Shown here piece by piece: positions 1 to 12,743 of a stretch of 64,000 bases of DNA. The translations under genes and the position numbers were made by a program. Within the stretch, counting starts at the first letter, position 1. Every line of letters begins with the position of its first letter. The notes below the pieces were generated by a model that had not been told where the DNA came from, ran no database searches, and saw nothing but the letters and a program-made list of their open reading frames with translations. This DNA comes from Synoicihabitans lomoniglobus (GTDB taxonomy: Bacteria > Verrucomicrobiota > Verrucomicrobiia > Opitutales > Opitutaceae), in contig NZ_CP119075.1 in the NCBI RefSeq assembly GCF_029023725.1, positions 5,079,501 through 5,143,500 of the forward strand. The letters run 5' to 3'.

Positions 1-2355
1 GAAGCGGGACGTTGGTCCGCGACGTATGATCCGGAGTATCAGACGGTCACGTTTCACCGTATCGATGTGCACCGGGGCGGTGAGGTGATGGATCGGTTGG
101 CGGAGGCGGAGTTCCGGTATCTGGAACAGGAAACCGAATCATCGATGCATCTCTACAATGGCAAAGTCACCGCGTTGACCTTGTTGCCGGATTTGCGGGT
201 GGGCGATGTGGTGGATGTCGCCTACACGGTGACGGGGCGGAACCCGGTTTTCGGCGGTCACTATTTTGATTCGTTTTCGCTGGGGTGGGGGCAACCGGTG
301 AGTGATTTGCGTTCGAGGGTGCGGGCTCCGGCGGATCTGCGACTCCGATATCGCCAGGAAGGGGAGGGGGGAGAGGAGCCGACCATGACCTTCGCGGACG
401 GTTTTCAAATGTATGCGTGGCATCTCAAAGCAGTGCCAACGTATGTTTACGAGGAGGGGACGCCGGCGTGGTATTCCACCTATCCGTGGGCGGAGTTGTC
501 TGCTTTTGAAACGTGGTCCGGTGTGGTCGAGTGGGCGTTGCCGTTGTATGCGGCGGCGAATGACGCCCCGGTGCCGGCGTTGCGGGCGGAGGTTGCTCAG
601 GCCCTCGATCCAGAAATCCTACTTCCCCGGGAAAATGGGGTGCCGCTTCAGTCGCAACCGGCGGATCTGGCGACGCGGAAGGATCGCGTCGCGGCGCTGC
701 TTGATTACGTCCAACGCGAGATTCGTTACCTCGGCATCGAGCTGGGCGTCTCGTCTCATCGACCTCATCCACCGGAGGAAACCTTCGCACGCCGCTTTGG
801 GGATTGTAAGGACAAGGCCCTGCTTCTCGTGCAGTTGCTGCGATCGCAGGGCATCGAGGCGGCTCCGGTTCTGGTAAACACGATGGTGGGCGAGAAACTC
901 GGTGACCGGTTGCCCTCTCCCAGCGCGTTCAACCATGTAATTGTCGGGGTCCGGCTGGATGGCGCGTGGCATTGGCTCGATCCGACCATGGCGCCGCATC
1001 GTGGGGCGTTGGAGCAACGTGCTGCACCGGATTATGGATACGGATTGGTTTTGCTCGAAGGCGAAACGGAACTACGGCGGGTGGACCAACCCACGGAAGC
1101 CCAGCGCCGGATCGACTCGCGGGAGCGCTTGCGGCTGGAGGGAATCGGCCAGCCGGCGAGTTTGCAGGTGGTGACCCTTTACCACGGTGCGGCGGCGGTT
1201 TCGATGCGCCGCTACTTCAATGGCTCCACCCCCGAGCAGATCAGCCAATCCTATCAGGAATACTACGCGAATATCTACCCGGACGCCACCATCGATGGGC
1301 CGCCTACGCTGCAGGATATGCCGGATGGCTCCCTGCAGGTGGTCGAGTCGTATACGATCCGGGAGCCCTGGGTCTGGATCGCCGAGTCGTCGACGTGGCG
1401 GATGGAGACGTTTGCCCTGCTCACGAATTCCTATTTGCCCGACGGCTTGAGCGCCACCCGGCGCACGCCCCGGAGTTTGGAACATCCGGTGCAGGCACGT
1501 TTGGAGCAAGTGGTGGAACTGCCGGACGCGTGGGACCTCGAATTGCCGAACGTGGAGATCGATTCCGATGTATTCAATTATCAGCGACAATCACATGGTG
1601 GCGGCACGAATCGGCTGACCATCGTGCACACCTATGCCTCCAAAACCTCGCACGTGCGGCCTCGAGACATGCCCACCTACGTGCGCGATATCGCGGCCGC
1701 GAGGGAGTTGCTGGGCATGGAGTTGACCAAGCCGCAAACCGACGCGGGCTCGATCGAGGAACCGCCCTTTGCGCCGAACCTGCTCATGTTTTTGATCGCC
1801 ATCGGCGGCTTCAGCGGGGCCCTGGTCGCGCTCGTTTGGTGGGTGCGGCACCAGCACCGCCGGCCGCCGCCACTCGGGGCCGGGCCGTCGGCGAAGTTAA
1901 CCGGACTCGGTGGCTGGCTTATTTTGCCGGCGCTCGGGCTGGTGTTCTTTCCGTTTCGACTGATCGCGACCTTGGTCACGGACCTGGCGGCGGCGTTTGA
2001 CCAAAACGTGTGGGTGGCCCTGACCACGCCGGGAATCGAAACGAGTAACATGGCGTTGGCCGGGCTCATTCTCGGCGAGGTTTTGGCCAACGTGGTTTGG
2101 ACCGCGTTGGTGCTGGTGACCTTGGTGATGTTCTTCCGTCGCGATCGCTGCCTGCCCACGCTCATGCGCGCAGTTATCATCTACGGGCTGGTCGTCGTGA
2201 TTTTGGACACGGTGGCTCTCGATAGGTTGGACCTGCTGGAAGCGGAGGAAAAAGCGCTCTCCGTTGGCCAGGTCATTCGGCAGGTCTTGGCGGCGGCAAT
2301 CTGGGTGCCCTATTTCAGCGTTTCCCAGCGAGTCCGGAATACATTCGTGCGATAA
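1..2355 (+). CDS. DUF3857/transglutaminase-like membrane protein with C-terminal DUF2569-like domain (5' end outside window)
   Basis: The frame is open to base 1, and the DUF3857 pattern (Y.PEYQTV.FH...V.R.GE) is already under way there, so the start lies upstream of the window. Order of parts: a DUF3857 beta domain, then a transglutaminase-like core with Cys in GDCKDK (bases 805-807), His in FNHV (934-936) and Asp in WLDPT (979-981), i.e. a complete Cys-His-Asp triad. A beta-rich region follows, then a membrane segment near 1780-1850. The tail begins GGWLILPALGL, resembles DUF2569 and holds about three more membrane segments. The likely role is an envelope-anchored protease or transglutaminase-like enzyme with its catalytic domain outside the cytoplasm; the substrate is unknown. 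The fusion to a DUF2569-like membrane domain is the odd part. Confidence 0.85.
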   Translation, partial: EAGRWSATYDPEYQTVTFHRIDVHRGGEVMDRLAEAEFRYLEQETESSMHLYNGKVTALTLLPDLRVGDVVDVAYTVTGRNPVFGGHYFDSFSLGWGQPVSDLRSRVRAPADLRLRYRQEGEGGEEPTMTFADGFQMYAWHLKAVPTYVYEEGTPAWYSTYPWAELSAFETWSGVVEWALPLYAAANDAPVPALRAEVAQALDPEILLPRENGVPLQSQPADLATRKDRVAALLDYVQREIRYLGIELGVSSHRPHPPEETFARRFGDCKDKALLLVQLLRSQGIEAAPVLVNTMVGEKLGDRLPSPSAFNHVIVGVRLDGAWHWLDPTMAPHRGALEQRAAPDYGYGLVLLEGETELRRVDQPTEAQRRIDSRERLRLEGIGQPASLQVVTLYHGAAAVSMRRYFNGSTPEQISQSYQEYYANIYPDATIDGPPTLQDMPDGSLQVVESYTIREPWVWIAESSTWRMETFALLTNSYLPDGLSATRRTPRSLEHPVQARLEQVVELPDAWDLELPNVEIDSDVFNYQRQSHGGGTNRLTIVHTYASKTSHVRPRDMPTYVRDIAAARELLGMELTKPQTDAGSIEEPPFAPNLLMFLIAIGGFSGALVALVWWVRHQHRRPPPLGAGPSAKLTGLGGWLILPALGLVFFPFRLIATLVTDLAAAFDQNVWVALTTPGIETSNMALAGLILGEVLANVVWTALVLVTLVMFFRRDRCLPTLMRAVIIYGLVVVILDTVALDRLDLLEAEEKALSVGQVIRQVLAAAIWVPYFSVSQRVRNTFVR

Positions 2356-2531
2356 TCCGCGGAGACCGTTTCCGACTGTCCTCGTCGGAAAGCTCCCGGT
2401 ATCCAGAGATGCGGCGCGGTTTTCATTGGGCATCCGGTGGAATTAATGATGGAAAGAAGCTAAACTTCCGCTTGATCGGTCCGTTTGCCGCCGTTTATTT
2501 TCCTGAGCTTTTGTCCCGCTAAATCCGACTT

Positions 2532-2867
2532 ATGAATATCAAAGCCTATCTCAAACCACAGTGCGGTTGGTCCCACGGCGTGCGCGCCATCATGGCCAAG
2601 TATGACCTCCCTTTTGAGGACATCGACATCATCAATAATCGCGATAATTACGCCGAAATGGTGCAAAAATCGGGTCAACCTCTCTCACCCTGCGTCGAGA
2701 TCGACGGCGTCATGTTGGCCGATGTTTCCGGTGAAGAGGTCGAAAACTACATGATTTCGAACGACTTGGTGAAACCGACCGACACCGAAGCCGATGCGGT
2801 GACCAACGCCGGCTGTTCCGACGAGGAACACGCCAAGATGGCCGCCAAAACGATCCGCTTCTTCTAA
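2532..2867 (+). CDS. Glutaredoxin-like protein (single-Cys CGWS active site)
   Basis: This 111-residue protein has a glutaredoxin-type thioredoxin fold: the active-site loop KPQCGWS is near residues 8-14, and the GVMLADVSGEEVENY stretch corresponds to the GG..D...L helix. The site has a single cysteine (CxxS), as in monothiol glutaredoxins, but the motif is CGWS rather than CGFS, so iron-sulfur cluster carriage cannot be assumed. Extra cysteines are in PLSPC, near the usual cis-proline site, and in a C-terminal extension (AGCSDEEH). It stands alone ahead of gltB and is followed by a strong terminator. Confidence 0.8.
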   Translation: MNIKAYLKPQCGWSHGVRAIMAKYDLPFEDIDIINNRDNYAEMVQKSGQPLSPCVEIDGVMLADVSGEEVENYMISNDLVKPTDTEADAVTNAGCSDEEHAKMAAKTIRFF

Positions 2868-2896
2868 GCGCGACCGCGTCCCCAGCACTCGTCCAG

Positions 2897-2932
2897 GGCC
2901 GGATCTCGCACACGCGTGACCGGCCTTTTTTT
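2897..2932 (+). terminator. Rho-independent terminator after the glutaredoxin-like gene
   Basis: GGCCGG (2897-2902) pairs with CCGGCC (2920-2925) and is followed at once by seven T (2926-2932). The loop contains a further small palindrome, CACGCGTG. It separates the glutaredoxin-like gene from gltB. Confidence 0.7.
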
Positions 2933-3019
2933 CGCTCCGCCGCCGATCAAATCCGACTCGGCCCGGCTTCTGCTCCCTCTCCCCCTTTCAGAACTCGTTC
3001 CCACGACCCGACTTTCCAT

Positions 3020-7618
<4,599 letters not shown>

Positions 7619-7633
7619 GAACTATTCGAATAC

Positions 7634-7704
7634 GAGCGCAAGCCAGCTCGCGGCCTACCATTTAGATCAACTGCGATCTGTAGGCCGCCGGCTCGTCGGC
7701 GCTT
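7634..7704. repeat. REP-like inverted repeat, GTAGG family
   Basis: Two imperfect inverted arms, 7634-7658 (ending GCGGCCTAC) and 7680-7704 (starting GTAGGCCGCC), flank about 20 bases. Related GTAGG-headed palindromes occur elsewhere in the window (29912, 37168, 50595, 51801). It lies between gltB and the MFS gene and could end gltB transcription, but there is no T-tract. Confidence 0.55.
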
Positions 7705-7767
7705 CAGGGTGCTGCGTCGCGATGTTCTCTATCGTCACCTGCGGTGCGGACATGCAGGCTGGGTCGC

Positions 7768-9015
7768 ATGTCCCTGCCCGCATCCATTGAGATCTCGTCC
7801 GCCCAGCCGGCCCGGCGCGGATCGCATCTGGTGTTCGGGTTGTTGTATTTTAGCGAAGGCGCGCCGATCGGATTTCTGTGGTGGGCCATGCCGACATTGT
7901 TGCGGGCGGAGGGCGTGGCGATCGAACGCATCACTGCGCTCACGGCGGCGCTCGTCTTACCGTGGACGCTCAAGTTTCTCTGGGCTCCCTTGGTCGATGC
8001 CTGGCGCGGCCCACGTTGGGGGTTTCGGCACTGGGCGGCGGGAGCTCAGATCGGCATGGGGTTGGCGCTGCTGCCCTTGGTTTTTATCGATCCAGCGGAA
8101 GCATTCGGATGGTGGTTCTTCCTTCTGCTTACGCACGCCGTCTTCGCCGCAACACAGGATGTAGCCATCGACGCGCTGGCCGTGGTGGCCGTCGAGCCAC
8201 ACGAGCGCGGGCGATTGAACGCGGCGATGCAGGTCGGCATGCTCGCGGGTCGCAGCGTGCTTGGCGGTGGCGCGATCGTGCTGGCAAGTCGGGGAGGCTG
8301 GCCGCTGGTGATGGGCGCATTGATCGCGGCAGTGTGGATCTCACTGGTCGTATTGCTCACGCAAGTCGACGAGCCCGGACGGGACGAAACCGAACCGAAG
8401 CGCAAATTTGGGCGCACGTTGCGGGCGGTGCTGTCGCGGCGCACGACCTGGTTTGGACTCGGGTTCGCCTTACTGGCGGGAGCCGGTTTCGAAGCCACCG
8501 GCGCGTTGGCGGGACCGCTGCTCGTGGATCTGGGCGTGCCGACCGAAACGACGGGATGGTTCTTCGCGTTGCCGGTCGTCGCGGCAATGGCGATTGGTGG
8601 GATCGTGGGCGGGCGTTGGGCGGATCGCGGACCGCGTCCGCGTCGAGTGGGGCAGGCGTTGATCGGCTTGAGTGCGGCCGTGATGGCGGTCGGTCTCGCC
8701 ATTCACTTGGGCGCAGCGGGCACGACGGTGATGCTGTGGCTCGGAATGGTCTATCTCGGCATTGGCTGCTTCACCGCGTCGTCATATGCGCTGTTCATGG
8801 ACCTGACCGATCGTCGTTTGGGCGCGACGCAATTCAGCACCTTCATGGCGGCGACCAATGGCTGCGAAGCTTGGGCCGCCGGCACCGCCGGTTACGCCGT
8901 GGCATCGCTGGGTTATGGCCCGGCGCTGATGGTGATGGCAGTGGTGGGGCTGGCCGGACTGTGGTTTTTACGGGCTGTGACCCAGCCTGTTAGTGACGAG
9001 ATGCGGGCGGGCTGA
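7768..9015 (+). CDS. MFS transporter, AmpG/PAT-like
   Basis: A hydrophobic protein of about 415 residues with roughly 12 membrane segments. The N-terminal motif GLLYFSEGAPIGFLWWAMP and the following PWTLKFLWAPLVD resemble the first transmembrane pair of the AmpG/PAT-type major facilitators. A central cytoplasmic loop (DEPGRDETEPKRKFGRT) separates the two six-helix halves. The substrate cannot be read from the sequence; AmpG relatives carry muropeptides, acetyl-CoA or siderophores. I chose the ATG at 7768, which puts about 18 polar residues before the first helix; the upstream ATG at 7744 is possible. Confidence 0.85.
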   Translation: MSLPASIEISSAQPARRGSHLVFGLLYFSEGAPIGFLWWAMPTLLRAEGVAIERITALTAALVLPWTLKFLWAPLVDAWRGPRWGFRHWAAGAQIGMGLALLPLVFIDPAEAFGWWFFLLLTHAVFAATQDVAIDALAVVAVEPHERGRLNAAMQVGMLAGRSVLGGGAIVLASRGGWPLVMGALIAAVWISLVVLLTQVDEPGRDETEPKRKFGRTLRAVLSRRTTWFGLGFALLAGAGFEATGALAGPLLVDLGVPTETTGWFFALPVVAAMAIGGIVGGRWADRGPRPRRVGQALIGLSAAVMAVGLAIHLGAAGTTVMLWLGMVYLGIGCFTASSYALFMDLTDRRLGATQFSTFMAATNGCEAWAAGTAGYAVASLGYGPALMVMAVVGLAGLWFLRAVTQPVSDEMRAG

Positions 9016-9061
9016 CTAGCGGCTTTGCACACTGCGTTTGTCTCAAGAAGTGAACACCCCC

Positions 9062-9895
9062 ATGCTCATGAATATTACCCGACCAGTTTGCCGGACGTGG
9101 ATCGTTTGGTTGTTTGCTATTTTCGCATCCGTTCCGATGACGAAGGCTGAAGTGGCACCTGCCGCGTTGGAGGATGTTGTGCTCTCCATTGAAACGGTGG
9201 GTTGGCGGAGTGGAACGCGCTCCTTTCTGGTTTTACGGGCCGATGGCACTTATCGGGGGCTGTGGCGTGAAGGTTATGCATTCACGCAGCTTTTGGGCTA
9301 CAGCGCGATTCCAAGCGGTCGTTTTGACTATGCCCGAGGAGCGGATGGATTTACGGCCGAACTTAAACTACGGGCGGATGACGGTAGCGAACCCGTGACG
9401 AAGCGACTGCGATTCATCGACTCAGAACGAGGTGCCTTGGAGCAGGATGATAGTTACGCGATTCCCGAAGTGTTTTCCCTCCAATCGCTCCCAGTGGACG
9501 GTCCCGTGCAGAACACCGCCTTGCGCTGCCGCCTCCAGGGCGGGGAATCAGCGCAGGTCGGAATAGTGGTGGCGGGTTATCATCGGTATTTGCTGCGAGT
9601 GGTGGGTCCATCGCTGAAGCGTTTTATCGAGTCCTCGGTGGTGGAGCGGCCGGAGCTTCGAGTATTCAAAAGCGGCGAAGAGTTGGACGAGTTGGAAACG
9701 GGCAGCGGGCTGCAGGTTCCCGCCACGGTTCTTTCCGCTGTGACGCAGCTCGTGGGGGCGTTTCCTTTGGTTGAGGACGCGGCCGACCAGGTGGTTTTAC
9801 TTTCGCTCGGACGCGGAGCTTATGTCATTGAAGCCGTGAATCCCACCGCGCTTGAGGGGGAAGTGTTGATCGAGGTTTACCCGCTGCCGTTTTAG
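9062..9895 (+). CDS. Secreted protein of a verrucomicrobial repeat-domain family, paralogue 1
   Basis: A signal peptide (TWIVWLFAIFASVPMTKAE) is followed by a beta-rich domain of about 120 residues and then the module 'YLLRVVGPSL..F ... GAFPLVEDAADQVVLLSLGRGAYV ... GEVLIEVYPLP'. I know this module from the C-termini of many large secreted Opitutaceae proteins; its biochemical role is not known. The protein is homologous along its full length to the gene at 10902, and the amidohydrolase gene lies between them. The ATGs at 9062 and 9068 are both plausible starts; an upstream in-frame TTG at 9038 is less likely. Confidence 0.75.
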   Translation: MLMNITRPVCRTWIVWLFAIFASVPMTKAEVAPAALEDVVLSIETVGWRSGTRSFLVLRADGTYRGLWREGYAFTQLLGYSAIPSGRFDYARGADGFTAELKLRADDGSEPVTKRLRFIDSERGALEQDDSYAIPEVFSLQSLPVDGPVQNTALRCRLQGGESAQVGIVVAGYHRYLLRVVGPSLKRFIESSVVERPELRVFKSGEELDELETGSGLQVPATVLSAVTQLVGAFPLVEDAADQVVLLSLGRGAYVIEAVNPTALEGEVLIEVYPLPF

Positions 9896-9990
9896 ATTCG
9901 GGGTCGATCCGCCACCATTTGAAACGTAGGCGGCTCAAAGTAGTCATGGGTAAGAGTTGAGCCCGGCGTAAAGTGAGGTGATCCTCCGGC

Positions 9991-10800
9991 ATGATCGTCG
10001 ATGTCCACACTCACCTCAACAATTACGATGAGACCAAGATCGTGCCGCTGGCCGCCCGATATGAGGAGTTCCAGGAGTCACTGCGTTTCAACGGGATCGA
10101 CTACGCGCTCATCCTGACGTCTTACAAGGTCGACGCGCATCGACCGTCGACGCGCGAGGTCGTCGAGCTGACGCAGGACGCGCCGAACATGGGCGTGGTC
10201 GCGGGCGTAAGTTTTCTCAACTACAAGGAACGCGATCTGCGGGAGCTCGCCGACTACCTCAAAGCCGGGTTGGTCAAAGGCCTGAAACTCTACCCGGGCT
10301 ACGAGCCGTTTTATCCCTACGACTCGCGTTGCCGCGTCCTCTATGAGTTGGCGCTCGAGTTCGATGTGCCGGTCATGATTCACACCGGCGACACCTACTC
10401 GCCCAAAGCGAAAGTGCGGTTTGCGCACCCGCTGGCGGTTGACGATGTGGCGGTGGATTTTCCTGACCTGAAACTGGTCATCTGCCACGTAGGTAATCCA
10501 TGGATACGCGATGCCATGGAGGTCGTTTACAAAAACAAAAACGTGCACACCGATATCTCGGGATTCGTGCTGGGCGATTTCACCGAGCGGTTCGAGAAGT
10601 TCATGGTCGGGCAGATGAAGGACATGATCCTTTACGCGGGTGATCCCAACTACCTGCTCTACGGCACCGATTGGCCGATCTGCCGCATGCGCACTTATCT
10701 GAAGTTTGTGCGCGGTCTGGAGCTGCCTGACCCCCACTATGAGAAGCTCATGTGGAAAAACGCCGACCGGCTTTTCAAACTCGGGCTGGCGGAGAGCTGA
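9991..10800 (+). CDS. Amidohydrolase family protein (amidohydrolase-2 type)
   Basis: This 269-residue TIM-barrel metal hydrolase has the expected landmarks in order: DVHTHLNN (HxH, residues 6 and 8), the conserved KLYPGYEPFYPYD strand, VMIHTGDTY, LVICHVGNPW and LYGTDWPI with the catalytic aspartate near the C-terminus. This pattern fits the amidohydrolase-2 (PF04909) group, which includes decarboxylases and lactonases; the substrate is unknown. The reading frame is clean and the ATG start directly precedes the first strand. Its neighbours on both sides are secreted paralogues, but the enzyme itself has no signal peptide and should be cytoplasmic. Confidence 0.88.
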   Translation: MIVDVHTHLNNYDETKIVPLAARYEEFQESLRFNGIDYALILTSYKVDAHRPSTREVVELTQDAPNMGVVAGVSFLNYKERDLRELADYLKAGLVKGLKLYPGYEPFYPYDSRCRVLYELALEFDVPVMIHTGDTYSPKAKVRFAHPLAVDDVAVDFPDLKLVICHVGNPWIRDAMEVVYKNKNVHTDISGFVLGDFTERFEKFMVGQMKDMILYAGDPNYLLYGTDWPICRMRTYLKFVRGLELPDPHYEKLMWKNADRLFKLGLAES

Positions 10801-10901
10801 TGCGTCGCGACGGTGGATAAAGTTCAGCGGCGCGTTTGGTGCGACGGTCGGTGGTTGTTCGGGGAATAGCGGATTTCGGTGAGCTGATTGTCGGAAGGAG
10901 T

Positions 10902-11735
10902 ATGGATCGGAAAATGAAGCGCGCATGGTTCGCCCTCGCGGTGATTTGTTTGGCATCGACGATGCGCGGGTATCCGCCGCCGGATTCCGTGGCAGGCGAT
11001 GTCTATGTCCGCACGACATCTTCGCGGGGACTTGTGATTAAGAAAGCGTATCTGCTGGCTGCGGATGGGACGGCGCGCGGACTGTGGTCGATCTCCACGC
11101 AGAGTGGATCCTTTCTTACTTATGATCGGGTGGTCGATGGCACCTACCACTACGAGGTTTCGGCCGATGGCGAAGTGGGGGAATTGACCCTCACATTGAC
11201 TGACGCAGCGGGCAGCACCGTGGTCGGCGTGGATCACCTTCGTTTTGACTCGGCCAGTGGCGGCGATTTTGCGCCGCAGGTTGGTGGCTTGGTGCGGTCG
11301 ACCTTTCTGCTCTGTTCGTGGGATTCCGCTGCGCCGTTGTTGAACAGTTCCCTCCGCTGTGTCCTGAGTCCGGGGGCCATCGCTCGCGCGGGTTTCGTGG
11401 TCGGGCCGGAAGGAGGCTGGTTTTTGTTGAGAGTGGTCGGGGCGACGTTGAGCCAGTTCGGGGTGGACGATGTCGTGGAAAAACCGGAGGCGCGACTGTG
11501 GTTGAGGGGGCAGATTTTGAGCGAGATTGGCGGCTGGGAAAACGACGAATTCGAAGCGGAGTCGTTGCGTCGCTCCGCTCAGGCCATCGGGGCATTTCCT
11601 TTGGCCGAAGGCGCCGCGGACGCGGCGCAATTGATATGGCTATCGAGCGGACCCCGTGTCCTGGAAGGACGTAATGCAGGCGCGACGGAGGGTGAGCTAT
11701 TGATAGAGATTTATCCTTTCCCCGCGAGGCAGTGA
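10902..11735 (+). CDS. Secreted protein of a verrucomicrobial repeat-domain family, paralogue 2
   Basis: Signal peptide (RAWFALAVICLASTMRG), then the same two-part architecture as the gene at 9062. Shared elements include 'ADGT.RGLW', 'LRFDS', the 'S.LRC.L..G..A..G.VV' linker, 'LLRVVGATLSQFGVDDVVEKPE', 'AIGAFPLAEGAADAAQL' and the ending 'GELLIEIYPFP'. Function is unknown. The Shine-Dalgarno-like GGAAGGAG at 10893-10900 lies one base before the ATG at 10902 and 13 bases before the ATG at 10914, so the exact start is uncertain between the two. It is probably a duplicate of 9062, separated by the amidohydrolase gene. Confidence 0.72.
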   Translation: MDRKMKRAWFALAVICLASTMRGYPPPDSVAGDVYVRTTSSRGLVIKKAYLLAADGTARGLWSISTQSGSFLTYDRVVDGTYHYEVSADGEVGELTLTLTDAAGSTVVGVDHLRFDSASGGDFAPQVGGLVRSTFLLCSWDSAAPLLNSSLRCVLSPGAIARAGFVVGPEGGWFLLRVVGATLSQFGVDDVVEKPEARLWLRGQILSEIGGWENDEFEAESLRRSAQAIGAFPLAEGAADAAQLIWLSSGPRVLEGRNAGATEGELLIEIYPFPARQ

Positions 11736-11816
11736 CGGAATGTGTGTGAGGGTGTGATTGTCGTCTTCAAACTCGGGCTTGCCGCGAGCTGATGCGTCGC
11801 GTCGATTGCGTGCTGC

Positions 11817-12149
11817 ATGTCGCATCCTACTTCCTTTTCCGCGGTCACGGTTGATACCAAGGCCAATGTCTATTTCGACGGCGCGGTTGTTTCACACACC
11901 GTGCGCTTCGCTGACGGCTCCAAGAAGACCCTCGGTTTGATTCGGCCCGGCACCCACCACTTCGGCACTGCAGCTGCCGAGCGCATGGAAATCGTGGCCG
12001 GGACATGCAGCGTGGTGATCGACGATTCTGACGCGTCGGCCGATTACGTCGCCGGCACTTTTTTCGATGTCGCCGCGAACTCCGGCTTCACCATCACCGT
12101 TCCTGAAGGAGCGGAGTTCTGTGAATACATTTGTTCGTTTCTGAGCTAG
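11817..12149 (+). CDS. ppnP: Pyrimidine/purine nucleoside phosphorylase (YaiE/DUF1255 family)
   Basis: A single-domain cupin of 110 residues, close to the usual length of about 95 with a short N-terminal extension. It shows the family pattern: KANVYFDGAVVSHTV, the loop KKTLGLIRPGTHHFGTA, AERMEIVAGTCSVVID, the glycine-rich turn YVAGTFFDVAANSGF and the ending YICSFL. Members split nucleosides with phosphate into base and ribose-1-phosphate in nucleotide salvage. It precedes the DUF5069 gene by 23 bases and may share its transcript. Confidence 0.88.
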   Translation: MSHPTSFSAVTVDTKANVYFDGAVVSHTVRFADGSKKTLGLIRPGTHHFGTAAAERMEIVAGTCSVVIDDSDASADYVAGTFFDVAANSGFTITVPEGAEFCEYICSFLS

Positions 12150-12172
12150 GTGGCTTTAGTCACTGTAATACG

Positions 12173-12637
12173 ATGGCCAAATCCCAACCTATTCCTGGAT
12201 CGACTGGTGAAGTGCTCACTTGTTTGCCGTCGCCTTACATTCCTCATGCGGCGACCGGTCTTTTGTATCTGCCGCGCATGATCGCGAAATGTCGTTATGT
12301 GCAGGAGCACGGCGAAATGCCGCAGAGTTATCGCAAAAATTATGGACGCGGGCTCGATCGCTTCCTTTCCATGCATCTGGGCGTGGAGCCGAAACAAATT
12401 CAAGAGGCGGTCCACTCGTCGGCCGATGATGCGGAGCTCGACGCCAAGTTGTTGGCTCTGTTCCCGGAGGACGTGCGAGCGGCGAAGTGGAATCGCGAGC
12501 TCGTGCAAAAAGGCATGACCAAGGCCGGTCGCGAGTTTCTCGCCGAAGCGCTGGGCAACATGGGTTGCGCCGATCGCGTCGACGAAATCATCAGCGTGCC
12601 CGACCTCATCGACTTCGACGAAGGTCGGATCGCTTAA
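12173..12637 (+). CDS. DUF5069 family protein
   Basis: A soluble, mainly helical protein of 154 residues with the DUF5069 signature: an N-terminal SPYIPHAATGLLYLPRMIAKCR segment (part of which matches the family's 'l.gl.yLpRmidKaR'), the YGRGLDRFLSMHLGV stretch and a central acidic helix. No function is established for the family, which is common in Verrucomicrobia and Planctomycetes. I use the ATG at 12173, 23 bases after the ppnP stop, not the in-frame upstream TTG at 12131 inside ppnP. Confidence 0.8.
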   Translation: MAKSQPIPGSTGEVLTCLPSPYIPHAATGLLYLPRMIAKCRYVQEHGEMPQSYRKNYGRGLDRFLSMHLGVEPKQIQEAVHSSADDAELDAKLLALFPEDVRAAKWNRELVQKGMTKAGREFLAEALGNMGCADRVDEIISVPDLIDFDEGRIA

Positions 12638-12644
12638 CGGGGCT

Positions 12645-12712
12645 GTCGGGCGTAAAGCCCGACCCACGGGAACGCCGGAGCCGCTGCATGTGGGTCGGGC
12701 TTTACGCCCGAC
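12645..12712. repeat. Perfect 23-bp inverted repeat between convergent genes
   Basis: The arms at 12645-12667 and 12690-12712 are exact reverse complements. Each arm is itself a hairpin (GTCGGGC-GTAAA-GCCCGAC) followed by CCAC. The element sits between the convergent DUF5069 and Asp-box genes, so a bidirectional terminator role is plausible; there is no T-tract. It looks like a REP-type element of a different family from the GTAGG repeats. Confidence 0.75.
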
Positions 12713-12743
12713 GCCGACTCAGCGTGGAGGGCATCGACTTCGC

